Shown here piece after piece: positions 43,913 through 52,563 of a DNA stretch of 64,000 nt (position 1 is the stretch's first letter; each line of letters starts with the position of its first letter). The notes beneath the pieces are model-generated. The model did not search any database. It was not told the origin of the DNA and saw only the letters and a list, made by a program, of their open reading frames with translations. Position numbers and translations under genes: made by a program. The DNA lies in the NCBI RefSeq assembly GCF_001921865.1, contig NZ_MSCT01000025.1, positions 124,001-188,000 of the forward strand, written 5' to 3'. Source of the DNA: Pseudomonas chlororaphis (GTDB lineage Bacteria; Pseudomonadota; Gammaproteobacteria; Pseudomonadales; Pseudomonadaceae).

Positions 43913-44977
43913 ATGGCACTCATCAGCATGCGCCAGATGCTGGACCACGCAGCCGAGTTCGGCTACGGCGTTCCAGCCTTCAACGTCAACAACCTTGAAC
44001 AGATGCGCGCCATCATGGAAGCAGCTGACAAGACTGACTCTCCGGTGATCGTCCAGGCTTCGGCCGGTGCCCGCAAATACGCCGGCGCGCCTTTCCTGCG
44101 TCACCTGATCCTGGCCGCGATCGAAGAATTCCCGCACATCCCGGTGTGCATGCACCAGGACCACGGCACCAGCCCTGACGTCTGCCAGCGTTCGATCCAG
44201 CTGGGCTTCTCCTCGGTCATGATGGACGGCTCCCTCGGCGAAGACGGCAAGACCCCGACCGACTACGAGTACAACGTGCGCGTGACCCAGCAGACCGTGG
44301 CCATGGCTCACGCCTGCGGCGTTTCGGTGGAAGGCGAGCTGGGCTGCCTGGGCTCCCTGGAAACCGGCATGGCCGGTGAAGAAGACGGCATCGGCGCCGA
44401 AGGCGTGCTGGACCACAGCCAGATGCTGACCGACCCGGAAGAAGCCGCGGACTTCGTCAAGAAGACCCAGGTCGACGCCCTGGCCATCGCCATCGGCACC
44501 AGCCACGGCGCCTACAAGTTCACCAAGCCGCCTACCGGTGACGTGCTGGCCATCGACCGCATCAAGGAAATCCACAAGCGCATTCCGAACACCCACCTGG
44601 TGATGCACGGTTCGTCTTCGGTTCCGCAAGAGTGGCTGGCGATCATCAACCAGTACGGTGGCGACATCAAGGAAACCTACGGCGTGCCGGTCGAGGAAAT
44701 CGTCGAAGGCATCAAGTACGGCGTGCGCAAGGTCAACATCGACACCGACCTGCGCCTGGCGTCCACCGGTGCGATGCGTCGCCTGATGGCCACCAACCCG
44801 AGCGAGTTCGACCCGCGCAAGTTCTTCGGCGCCACCGTGACTGCCATGCGCGACGTGTGCATCGCCCGTTACGAAGCCTTCGGTACCGCGGGCAACGCTT
44901 CGAAGATCAAGCCGATCTCCCTGGAAGCGATGTTCCAGCGTTACCTCAAGGGTGAGCTGAACGCCAAGGTCAACTAA
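43913..44977 (+). CDS. fba: Class II fructose-1,6-bisphosphate aldolase
   Basis: This zinc-dependent aldolase splits fructose-1,6-bisphosphate and acts mainly in gluconeogenesis in Pseudomonas. The 354-residue protein has zinc/substrate motifs HIPVCMHQDHGTSPDV, VEGELGCLGSLE, AIGTSHGAYKF and LVMHGSSSVPQEW. The start ATGGCACTCATCAGC has GGGAGAG upstream. It ends the epd-pgk cluster and is followed by a strong terminator. Confidence 0.97.
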   Translation: MALISMRQMLDHAAEFGYGVPAFNVNNLEQMRAIMEAADKTDSPVIVQASAGARKYAGAPFLRHLILAAIEEFPHIPVCMHQDHGTSPDVCQRSIQLGFSSVMMDGSLGEDGKTPTDYEYNVRVTQQTVAMAHACGVSVEGELGCLGSLETGMAGEEDGIGAEGVLDHSQMLTDPEEAADFVKKTQVDALAIAIGTSHGAYKFTKPPTGDVLAIDRIKEIHKRIPNTHLVMHGSSSVPQEWLAIINQYGGDIKETYGVPVEEIVEGIKYGVRKVNIDTDLRLASTGAMRRLMATNPSEFDPRKFFGATVTAMRDVCIARYEAFGTAGNASKIKPISLEAMFQRYLKGELNAKVN

Positions 44978-44992
44978 GACTTGGTGTTGAAC

Positions 44993-45022
44993 GAAAAAGC
45001 CCGCAGCGATGCGGGCTTTTTT
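44993..45022 (+). terminator. fba rho-independent terminator
   Basis: AAAAAGCCCGCA, a four-base loop, TGCGGGC and TTTTTT, 15 bases after the fba stop. The A/T symmetry would let it work in both directions. Confidence 0.95.
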
Positions 45023-45045
45023 GTGCCTGTGGTAAATGCTTCACC

Positions 45046-45072
45046 TTGTAGGAGCGAGGCCTGCACGCGATA
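45046..45072 (+). repeat. Single diverged REP element
   Basis: TGTAGGAGCGAGGCCTGCACGCGAT keeps the outer bases but the stem carries changes that weaken the hairpin. It lies at the edge of the atypical segment that follows. Confidence 0.75.
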
Positions 45073-45192
45073 GCTATTTGTCAGGCGACATCATTCGTTG
45101 AATGATCGTAAGCGCGCCATGAACCCCAGATTCAACTCCGGTAGTTGATCCCCGATGCTGTGTTCCCGAATTTTCTCAGGAGCCAGCTCACC

Positions 45193-45319
45193 ATGATGCG
45201 ACCCGGCGCAAAGGTCGAAAAACGTACCTATACCCCAAGTCCGTGGATTTTCGAAAATCCATCGACGGCCTCGAGGCCCCGATCGAGCTGGATATCAAGG
45301 TGGCGGTTTCCACCCCATC
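45193..45319 (+). pseudogene. Decayed IS66-type orf2 (TnpB) fragment, frameshifted
   Basis: From ATG 45193 one frame reads MMRPGAKVEK, and from 45235 a second frame reads YLYPKSVDFRKSIDGLE, then LDIKVAV. Joined, these match the N-terminus of the IS66-family small accessory protein (MMRP...VYLY.K.VDFRKSIDGL). A shift near 45230-45235 separates the parts, and nothing recognisable follows after about 45319. No terminal repeats or other IS66 genes are seen. The gap 44978-45470 otherwise holds the terminator, a REP copy and AT-rich DNA before the next gene. Confidence 0.72.
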
Positions 45320-45470
45320 TCAGGCGCCGCCTGTTTGGATAGGTGGGGTTTATGGATCAGTTACATAAACAGACAAAGCCTGACGACTAATCTAGAATCG
45401 CCGGCGGCCAACCAACGACAATAAAAACTGTGGTGCGGGCAGCACCTACGCTCGTGCAGGATTCCAGAGA

Positions 45471-47477
45471 GTGCAACACATCGTGAGCCTGACTTCAGCA
45501 ACCGCAAATAACGAAAAGTTCAGACGCGACATCAATGGGCTGAGAGCCTGGGCTGTCGTGGCGGTGATGCTTTACCACTTCAATATTCCGGGGATCACTG
45601 GCGGATTTATCGGCGTAGATATATTTTTCGTCATTTCAGGCTTGCTGATGACAAAAATAATCATCGAAGACCTCGAGAAGAAAAAAAGTGAAAACTACAG
45701 TTCGTTGTTGTGGAGTTTCTACCTGGCACGGGCAAAGCGAATTCTCCCAACGTTATTGGTACTCTGCGCAACATTACTAGCGGTAGGCTGGTTTTGTCTC
45801 GCTCCACTGGAATATGGAATTCTCGGTGAACACGCCATAAGTGCGGTTCTGTTTTTTTCAAATATCCAATTTCAGCAGGAAGCTGGATATTTTGATGCCG
45901 CGTCTCACGAAAAGTGGTTGCTGCACACTTGGTCTCTGGCGGTGGAGTGGCAATTCTATTTGACTATTCCATTGGCACTGCTTGCAGCCTGGAAAATAAA
46001 GGCTGGCAGATCACTCATCACAATCATGATCGTGCTCGTCTTTCTTGTTTCTTTGGGCGCTTCGATACATTACGCGAGTGTGGACCCTAGCAAAGCTTTT
46101 TATTATCTTCCGATGCGGATCTGGGAAATGCTTGCGGGCAGTTTGACATTTCTGCTCGGAGCCCATGTCAATTTTTCTCCGGTAAAACGTCGTGTAGTTG
46201 AAGTCGTCGGTTTGACTTTAATTGTTTTCAGTATCCTTGTATTCGACAAGAACACCGTTTGGCCGGGCAGTCATGCTTTAGTGCCTGTATTGGGTTCGGC
46301 TCTGGTATTAGCCGCCGCCCGTAATGACTCATTATTTACCAGTAACTTTTTTGTGCAATGGTTGGGGACCCGCTCTTATTCACTCTACCTATGGCACTGG
46401 CCCGTGGTCGTGGGGCTGTACTTTCTGGAATATCTGAACCTTCAAGCTGCTTTCATCGGCCTAGGTATAACGATCGTTCTGGGGCATTTTTCATATCGAT
46501 TCATCGAGCAAAAGTCCCAGAAGGTGCTCAATAGTAGAAGCCGCATATTCTCCGCCTCAATGTTGCTCTTAGGTGTGCTTGCGGTACCTATTATCGGCAA
46601 AGTCATCGCGATGAATAGTGGATTCTCTGCTCGACTACCGGAAAAATATGTACAGATTTTAAGCGAGGCTCAAAACATTCATCCACGCAGGATGGTGTGC
46701 CATGTGGGGGGAACATCGAAAACCCCAGAGTGTACCTACGGAGGTGATCAACTTGGCGTGGTAGTCATCGGTGACAGTCATGCGGCGTCCATCATGACGG
46801 CAGTCGAAAATGCGCTGCCTGATAAGAAGCTGAATGTGCTGCACTGGACATTCAGTGCCTGCCCAACCTTCATGGGCGTGAAGCAGCTCAATACCACTTG
46901 CGGTGAGTTTGTCAGTTGGGCATTGGAAAAACAGAAAAGCCTGCCTTCCAATGTCCCCGTGGTCATCATGAATGAAACGTCTGCATATATACATGGGTTT
47001 TCAGAAGGCCAAAAGCCAACGGTGTATTTCGATAAACAATATGCGGAACGAACGCCTGAGTTTTTGCACGAGATGCGAGAAGGCCTGATTAATGCGGCTT
47101 GTGAAATCGCAAAATATCACCCGGTGTTCATGGTTCGTCCAATTCCAGAAATGAAGTCCTCTGTACCGACGGCCACAGCACGGGCTTTTTTACTCGGGAA
47201 GAATAGCGGTACCTCTATCAGCATGGAGGAGTACCAAGCGCGAAATGCGTTTGCCTGGGAGGCTCAGGACGCAGCAAGACAAAAGTGTGGAATCACCATT
47301 CTGGATCCCCTGCCGTACCTCTGCCACGATGGAAGGTGTTACGGCTCAAAGGATGAATGGCCCATTTACTACGATGACAATCATCTTAGTGAGCGAGGAG
47401 CCAGAATCGTTTCACCGTTGTTTCGGGAAGTATTCAAGGACTATCCACGTTCTTCCCAGGCAAAATTGACTCAATGA
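45471..47477 (+). CDS. Acyltransferase-3/SGNH O-acetyltransferase, probable O-antigen or exopolysaccharide modifier
   Basis: Residues 15-360 form an integral-membrane acyltransferase-3 domain (RRDINGLRAWAVVAVMLYHF, GVDIFFVISGLLM, HTWSLAVEWQFYL; about ten membrane segments). From about 400 on is a periplasmic SGNH domain with VVVIGDSHAASI and the C-terminal DDNHLSERGA catalytic pair. Such fusions O-acetylate lipopolysaccharide or other surface glycans. GTG starts at 45471 and 45483 are both possible; neither has a strong ribosome site. The gene is visibly AT-richer than its neighbours and has rarer codons, next to an IS66 remnant, so it looks acquired. Confidence 0.9.
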   Translation: MQHIVSLTSATANNEKFRRDINGLRAWAVVAVMLYHFNIPGITGGFIGVDIFFVISGLLMTKIIIEDLEKKKSENYSSLLWSFYLARAKRILPTLLVLCATLLAVGWFCLAPLEYGILGEHAISAVLFFSNIQFQQEAGYFDAASHEKWLLHTWSLAVEWQFYLTIPLALLAAWKIKAGRSLITIMIVLVFLVSLGASIHYASVDPSKAFYYLPMRIWEMLAGSLTFLLGAHVNFSPVKRRVVEVVGLTLIVFSILVFDKNTVWPGSHALVPVLGSALVLAAARNDSLFTSNFFVQWLGTRSYSLYLWHWPVVVGLYFLEYLNLQAAFIGLGITIVLGHFSYRFIEQKSQKVLNSRSRIFSASMLLLGVLAVPIIGKVIAMNSGFSARLPEKYVQILSEAQNIHPRRMVCHVGGTSKTPECTYGGDQLGVVVIGDSHAASIMTAVENALPDKKLNVLHWTFSACPTFMGVKQLNTTCGEFVSWALEKQKSLPSNVPVVIMNETSAYIHGFSEGQKPTVYFDKQYAERTPEFLHEMREGLINAACEIAKYHPVFMVRPIPEMKSSVPTATARAFLLGKNSGTSISMEEYQARNAFAWEAQDAARQKCGITILDPLPYLCHDGRCYGSKDEWPIYYDDNHLSERGARIVSPLFREVFKDYPRSSQAKLTQ

Positions 47478-47520
47478 CTGCTGGACTGGGCGGTTAGTTT
47501 ATTTATCTATTTAAAATTTT

Positions 47521-47539
47521 CCCCGCTGTGTTTGCGGGG
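47521..47539. terminator. CCCCGC/GCGGGG hairpin after the acyltransferase gene
   Basis: CCCCGC (47521-47526) pairs with GCGGGG (47534-47539) around a seven-base loop. Upstream is AAAATTTT, and downstream only CTTCTAG, so a weak terminator. Confidence 0.5.
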
Positions 47540-47704
47540 CTTCTAGATAAAAAACTAACCGTACGGACCGTTGGTGTTGTTTTTCCGAAATGGCTTGCCC
47601 GTTCATCTGCGCTTCCATCGCATCGCGGGCTTGCCGGGCATTGTTCAAAATTTCCTCTGCCTTTGCGTTCCAAACGCATTGGGTCGTCGTAATGATCCGC
47701 CCTC

Positions 47705-47729
47705 ATCGCGAGCAAGCTCGCTCCTGCAG
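47705..47729. repeat. Single REP element
   Basis: ATCGCGAGCAAGCTCGCTCC in the convergent gap, directly 3' of the alginate lyase stop on the minus strand. Confidence 0.9.
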
Positions 47730-47737
47730 GGAGGGGC

Positions 47738-48409
47738 TCAGGTCTTGTTGTGGTCGATATCCAGCTTGTAGAAGGTCACCTTGCCGCCCTCGCTGGTGTA
47801 GCCGGTGTTGTCCTGTACGTAGACGCCGGCCTTGAAGTACAGCGGCTTGTCGCGCCAGGTGGCGCTGATCTGGGTGTCCCACTGATAACCCGCGGCGCTG
47901 ATGCCCAGGGCGCCGCCCGGGCTCAGGTGGATCAGGTAGGAGAACTCGCGGTCCAGCGGCACGTTCTCGGCGACCATGATCACCCGGCTTTCACTGTCGT
48001 CCGGCCGCATGCGGACCTTGGCGACGATGTTGCCGTTCTGTTTGCTGGCCTTGTACTGGTACTCGACCTTCACCAGCGGCTTGGTGCTGTTGTAGGCGTG
48101 GATCTGGCCGATGACGATCTTGCCCGAGGACGGCACCTGGTTCACCGCCAGGGTGGCGTAGAGCAGGTTGTCGGCCTGCGGGTAGGTCCAGTTCCTCAGG
48201 GTGCCGTCGGCGTAGGTTTCGCGCAGTTCGCTGCGCGGGTAGATGGCGTTGGCGGTACGGGAGCCGGTGACGGGCGACCAGAAGAACAGCGTGCCGGTGT
48301 CGGAATGGAAGTACTGATCCTTGAAACCGCTCACCAGCTTGGGGGTGTCGATGGTCGCTGGTGGGCTGCCGACGGGAATGCTCAGATTCCAGGTTGCGAG
48401 GTCGATCAT
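47738..48409 (-). CDS. Polysaccharide lyase family 7 (alginate lyase-like)
   Basis: The 223-residue protein is a PL7 beta-jelly-roll lyase with the three family motifs: YPRSELRE, VIGQIHAYN and YFKAGVYVQDN, which hold the catalytic Arg, Gln/His and Tyr residues. It should cleave alginate or a related uronan by beta-elimination. The start MIDLATWNLSIPVG at 48409 matches the usual beginning of the domain; the frame extends to 48466 but adds no signal peptide. Thus no export signal is seen, unlike AlgL. It stands alone, not in an alginate cluster. Confidence 0.88.
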   Translation of the reverse strand: MIDLATWNLSIPVGSPPATIDTPKLVSGFKDQYFHSDTGTLFFWSPVTGSRTANAIYPRSELRETYADGTLRNWTYPQADNLLYATLAVNQVPSSGKIVIGQIHAYNSTKPLVKVEYQYKASKQNGNIVAKVRMRPDDSESRVIMVAENVPLDREFSYLIHLSPGGALGISAAGYQWDTQISATWRDKPLYFKAGVYVQDNTGYTSEGGKVTFYKLDIDHNKT

Positions 48410-48727
48410 GGTCGAAGCTTCCCGATTGAATGCCGGATACGGACCGGCAAAGGCTTTGGCCTGCATTTTTGAGGGCGGTCTTTATAAGCGTAGAAGGCGT
48501 CTTTGTTAATGCCCGTCTGGCGGACAATTGACGTCAACCCTCTGTCGAAGTGCCATGTCGTCCGGTTTCAGCGGGCTGCAGGGCTGACCGTTAGTCGGGT
48601 GCCCGGGGCTTTGGTTAAATGATGGCGCTGTGACAGCTTCTGCTTTGGCGGATCCGGGTCTAGAGTGAAGGCTCAGTTTTTGTCCGGTCTTCTCGCGGGC
48701 CGGCCCTACACAGACAAGAGAAGCAGC
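48410..48727. other. Divergent intergenic region, promoters only inferred
   Basis: This 318-base gap separates the PL7 gene (minus) and the GGDEF-EAL gene (plus). The only clear structure is a small hairpin TGCCGG/CCGGCA at 48431-48449 in the PL7 leader. No repeat or gene is evident; it must hold both promoters. Confidence 0.6.
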
Positions 48728-50851
48728 ATGGAATGCGCGCAACCTCGGCCAGGTGAAGCCAGCTCAGTCTTACTGATTGTCGATGATTACCCCGAAAACC
48801 TGATCAGCATGCGTGCGCTCTTGCAGCGCCACGATTGGCAGGTCATTACCGCCGCCTCTGGCATCGAAGCCCTGAGCCTGTTGCTGGAGCACGATATCGA
48901 TCTGGTGCTGCTGGATGTGCAGATGCCGGAAATGGACGGCTTCGAAGTCGCCCGCCTGATGCGCGGCAGCCAGCGGACCCGCCTGACCCCGATCATTTTC
49001 CTCACCGCCAACGAGCAGTCCAAGGACGCGATGATCAAGGGCTATGCCAGCGGCGCGGTGGATTACCTGTTCAAGCCGTTCGACCCGCAGATCCTCAAGC
49101 CCAAGGTCCAGGCGCTGCTGGAGCACCAGCGCAACCGCCGCGCGCTGCAACGCTTGAGCCACGACCTGGAGAACGCCCGGGCCTTCAATGCCTCGGTGCT
49201 GGATAACGCCGCGGAAGGCATCCTGGTGGTGGACGAAAGCGGGACCATCCGGTTTGCCAACCCGGCGGTCTCGCGCTTGCTCAATGCCCAGGTGAGCGAG
49301 CTGGAAGGCTCGGGCCTGCTCGACTACCTGCACAAACCCCATGTGCCGCAGTGGGCTGAATCCGAGCTGTATGCCAGTTATCGCAAGGGCGAAACCTATC
49401 GCCTACACGACGCCACGCTGCGTACCGTACCGGGCCAGCAGGTCTCGGTGGCCTTGTCCTGCGCGCCGCTGCCGAGCGAACAGAAGGCCATGGTGGTGAC
49501 GCTGCTCGACATGTCGGAAGTTCGCCACCTGCACCAGCAACTGGAATACCAGGCGGTCACCGATCCGCTGACCGGCCTGCTCAACCGCCGCGGTTTCTAC
49601 CAGACCGTGGAAAGCGTGCTGGTGCGCAGCGAGCGTTCGGACAAGTCGCTGGTGCTGTTGTACATGGACCTGGACGGTTTCAAACGGGTCAACGATTCCC
49701 TGGGGCACGACGCCGGCGACCGGGTACTGCGCTGGGTGTCCGAGCAGTTGAAGGCCTGCCTGCGTTCCTTCGATATCCTCGCGCGGATGGGCGGCGACGA
49801 ATTCACCGCCTTGCTGGAGCTGGAGTTTCCGGAACAGGCGGCGAAGATTTCCGAGAAGCTCATCGAGCGGATCTCCATCTGCCAGCAGATCGACGGCCTG
49901 GAGGTCGCCCTGGGGGCCAGCATCGGGATCGCCATCTACCCCGATTGCGGTTCCAACCTCGATGGCCTGATGCGTGCGGCGGATATCGCTATGTACGAGG
50001 CCAAGCGCGCCGGGCGCCAGCAATATCGCTACTACGACCATGAAATGAACGGCCGCGCCCGCTCGCGGCTGATGCTCGAGGAAAGCGTGCGCAGTGCCGT
50101 CGAACGCAAGGAGTTCAACCTGGTGTACCAGCCCCAGGTAGCGATTGCCGACGGACGCCTGCGCGGTTTCGAAGCCTTGTTGCGCTGGCAGCACCCGAGC
50201 GTTGGCGACGTGCCGCCGGGGTTGTTCCTGCCGCTGCTGGAGGAAGCGCGGTTGATCAGCCGCCTGGGCAGTTGGATCTATCAGCAGAGTACGCGTCAGC
50301 GCGCGGCCTGGAAGGGGTTGTTCGCCGAGCAGACCGTGCTCGGCGTGAGCTTGAGCGGCACCCAGTTCGCCATGCCGAACCTGGCCGCCGAACTGCGCCA
50401 GGTCTTGCAGCGGCATGGCCTGGAACCCTGGCAACTGGAGGTCGAGGTCACGGAAGATGCCCTGACCCAGAACCTCGACGAGACGCGCAAGCAACTGCGC
50501 CTGTTACGCCAGCTCGGCGTGCGAGTGGCGCTGGACGACTTCGGCTCCGGCGCCTGTTCGCTGGCCCACCTGCGGGATCTGGACCTGGATACCCTCAAGC
50601 TCGATCGGCACCTGATCGCCAGGCTGCCGGACTCGGAGCGGGATGCGGCGCTGGCGCGTTGCGTGATCGACCTGTGCCGGATGCTCGGCGTGCTGGTGAT
50701 CGCCGAGGGCGTGGAAACCCTGGAGCAGTACCGCTGGCTGCAGGTCAACGGCTGCGAGTACGTGCAGGGTTTCCTGGTGGCGCGACCGCTGATGGCGGCG
50801 GATGTCGAGCGCTTCGCCAAGCCGTTCGACTGGAGCGCGTTGCCGGGCTGA
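48728..50851 (+). CDS. Response regulator with PAS, GGDEF and EAL domains (cyclic-di-GMP turnover)
   Basis: Counting from the ATG at 48728 (707 residues): receiver domain 10-130 with Asp63 (LVLLDVQMPEMDGFEV); PAS about 150-270; GGDEF 280-440 with an intact GGDEF (355-359) and an RxxD inhibitory site (RSFD, 346-349); EAL 455-705 with EAL at 482-484, EVTEDA, DDFGSG, LKLD and EGVET present. The metal-binding Asn of the usual VNLS motif is Ser541 here (VSLSGTQ), so phosphodiesterase activity may be weak. The kinase partner is not encoded nearby. Cytosolic; no membrane segment. The first in-frame ATG at 48665 lacks support. Confidence 0.92.
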   Translation: MECAQPRPGEASSVLLIVDDYPENLISMRALLQRHDWQVITAASGIEALSLLLEHDIDLVLLDVQMPEMDGFEVARLMRGSQRTRLTPIIFLTANEQSKDAMIKGYASGAVDYLFKPFDPQILKPKVQALLEHQRNRRALQRLSHDLENARAFNASVLDNAAEGILVVDESGTIRFANPAVSRLLNAQVSELEGSGLLDYLHKPHVPQWAESELYASYRKGETYRLHDATLRTVPGQQVSVALSCAPLPSEQKAMVVTLLDMSEVRHLHQQLEYQAVTDPLTGLLNRRGFYQTVESVLVRSERSDKSLVLLYMDLDGFKRVNDSLGHDAGDRVLRWVSEQLKACLRSFDILARMGGDEFTALLELEFPEQAAKISEKLIERISICQQIDGLEVALGASIGIAIYPDCGSNLDGLMRAADIAMYEAKRAGRQQYRYYDHEMNGRARSRLMLEESVRSAVERKEFNLVYQPQVAIADGRLRGFEALLRWQHPSVGDVPPGLFLPLLEEARLISRLGSWIYQQSTRQRAAWKGLFAEQTVLGVSLSGTQFAMPNLAAELRQVLQRHGLEPWQLEVEVTEDALTQNLDETRKQLRLLRQLGVRVALDDFGSGACSLAHLRDLDLDTLKLDRHLIARLPDSERDAALARCVIDLCRMLGVLVIAEGVETLEQYRWLQVNGCEYVQGFLVARPLMAADVERFAKPFDWSALPG

Positions 50852-50893
50852 ATTCGCTACACTGGCGGCCTTTCGTGATTGCGTTGCCGCCCC

Positions 50894-51406
50894 ATGACCG
50901 CGTTGAAATACCTCCAGGCCTATCCCGCTACCCTGCAAGAACAAGTGCGCCAGCTGATCGCGCAAGGGCGGCTGGGCGATTACCTGAGCCAGCGTTATCC
51001 CGGTCGGCACACAGTGCAGAGCGACAAGGCGCTGTACGGCTATGCCCTGGAGCTGAAGCAGGAATACCTGCGCAACGCCCCGGCCATCGACAAGGTGCTG
51101 TTCGACAACCGCCTGGACCTGACGCACCGCGCCCTGGGGCTGCACACCACGATTTCGCGGGTCCAGGGCGGCAAGCTTAAGGCCAAGAAGGAAATCCGCA
51201 TCGCCTCGCTGTTCAAGGACGCGGCACCGGAATTCCTGCGCATGATCGTCGTCCACGAGTTGGCGCACTTCAAGGAAAGCGACCACAACAAGGCGTTCTA
51301 CAAGCTCTGCGAGCATATGCTGCCGGGCTATCACCAACTGGAGTTCGACCTGCGGGTCTACCTGACCTGGCGCGACTTGCAAGGCGGGGCGGGCGGGGTC
51401 GAATAA
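50894..51406 (+). CDS. YgjP/DUF45-type zinc metallopeptidase-like protein
   Basis: The 170-residue soluble protein has an HExxH zinc site in VVHELAHFKESDHNKAFY, with the third ligand His a few residues on, as in the YgjP (M48-related) family. Biological substrate is unknown. The ATG at 50894 is preferred over an in-frame start at 50879. It follows the GGDEF-EAL gene after 42 bases and precedes a small helix-turn-helix gene by 22, so the three may share a transcript. Confidence 0.88.
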   Translation: MTALKYLQAYPATLQEQVRQLIAQGRLGDYLSQRYPGRHTVQSDKALYGYALELKQEYLRNAPAIDKVLFDNRLDLTHRALGLHTTISRVQGGKLKAKKEIRIASLFKDAAPEFLRMIVVHELAHFKESDHNKAFYKLCEHMLPGYHQLEFDLRVYLTWRDLQGGAGGVE

Positions 51407-51428
51407 TCCGCGGCACAAGGAGCGGGCG

Positions 51429-51725
51429 ATGGACGTGAGCAAGACCAAGAGCAGTTTTTACCGCCGGCTGTACGTGGCGTACCTGATCGACAGCGGCCTG
51501 GCCAGCAACGTCCCGGCCCTGACCGAGGCCACCGGCATGCCGCGGCGCACGGCCCAGGACACCATCGCCGCCCTGGCGGACCTGGATATCCTCTGCGAGT
51601 TCGAGCAGCAGGACGGCGCCCGCAATCATGCCGGCAGCTACCGGATCAACAGCTGGGGCGCGATCGACAAGCGCTGGATCGAGGCGAACCTGCCACGGAT
51701 CAAGGCGGTGCTGGAGTATCCCTGA
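51429..51725 (+). CDS. Small winged helix-turn-helix protein
   Basis: The 98-residue protein reads as one winged helix domain: VPALTEATGMPRRTAQDTIAALADLDI is a typical helix-turn-helix with recognition helix, followed by a basic wing and GAIDKRWIEANLPRIKAVLEYP. AAGGAG lies six bases upstream of the ATG. It is probably a DNA-binding regulator of unknown target and is conserved next to the metallopeptidase gene in related Pseudomonas (from memory, unverified). Confidence 0.75.
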   Translation: MDVSKTKSSFYRRLYVAYLIDSGLASNVPALTEATGMPRRTAQDTIAALADLDILCEFEQQDGARNHAGSYRINSWGAIDKRWIEANLPRIKAVLEYP

Positions 51726-51749
51726 GGGATCGGTGGCGGCTGGTTGACC

Positions 51750-51834
51750 TGATCGCGAGCAAGCTCGCTCCTACAGGGGATTGCACGCTTTTCTGTAGGA
51801 GCAGCCAGTCGACGCTCGAGTGCTCGCGATAGCG
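51750..51834. repeat. REP pair, one copy interrupted
   Basis: ATCGCGAGCAAGCTCGCTCC is followed by an inverted copy starting CTGTAGGAGCAGCC, whose core is interrupted by foreign bases before GCTCGCGATAGC. The gap is convergent. Confidence 0.8.
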
Positions 51835-51837
51835 GTA

Positions 51838-52290
51838 TCAGTCCCGGCGCATGCCGATATGGGGAATATCGTCTTCCAGGTATTCCTCGCCAACGACGAC
51901 AAAGCCGTAGCGTCCGTAATAGCCCTGCAAATGGGCCTGGGCCGACAGATAGATCGGCATTTGCGGCCAGTGCTTCTCGGCCTGTTTCAGGGCGTGTTCC
52001 ATCAGTTCATGGCCCAGGCCCTGGCCGCGGGCCTGTGGGGCGATCACTACGCGGCCGATCACCACGTCGCCGCCCTGGGAGTTCGGGTCGAGCAGGCGCA
52101 GGTAGGCCACCAGTTGGTCATCGTCCCAGGCCATCAGGTGGCAGGTATCGCCTTCCAGGTCCAGGCCGTCGACTTCCTGGTAGGCGCATTTCTGCTCGAC
52201 CACGAAGACCTCGGTGCGCAGTTGCAGGATCGCGTACAGCTGTTCTTTGCCCAGGTCGGTGTGATGTTTGCAGAGCCATTCGATTGTCAT
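51838..52290 (-). CDS. elaA: ElaA-like GNAT family acetyltransferase
   Basis: The 150-residue protein belongs to the GNAT fold with the acetyl-CoA loop VVIAPQARGQGLGHELM and the ElaA N-terminal LRTEVFVVEQKCAYQEVDGLD. The acceptor is unknown. AAAGGGAT lies upstream of the start. It is a single gene between REP repeats and the divergent binding-protein gene. Confidence 0.9.
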   Translation of the reverse strand: MTIEWLCKHHTDLGKEQLYAILQLRTEVFVVEQKCAYQEVDGLDLEGDTCHLMAWDDDQLVAYLRLLDPNSQGGDVVIGRVVIAPQARGQGLGHELMEHALKQAEKHWPQMPIYLSAQAHLQGYYGRYGFVVVGEEYLEDDIPHIGMRRD

Positions 52291-52563
52291 CGTTTCATCC
52301 CTTTAGAAGCTGTGCCCGGATGTTAAGCGCCTGGCGCAGGCTTGTCTTGCCCGGGAACGGGCCGGTGTTTTTGTGAGGTAGGTCAAAATGCCATCATCGC
52401 AATGGTTCACCGCTGTCTGGTTTGTGTAATCTGCGTTGAAGCGCTGTGCTGTGGCGCCCATGAGCTACTGTTAGGACCTGGGTCGCGGCCTTTTCACCGG
52501 CCGGAAATCCTCGAGTCTGGGCAAAAAAACGCAGGGCTGTCCGCCCGCTAAGGATCTTTTAGC

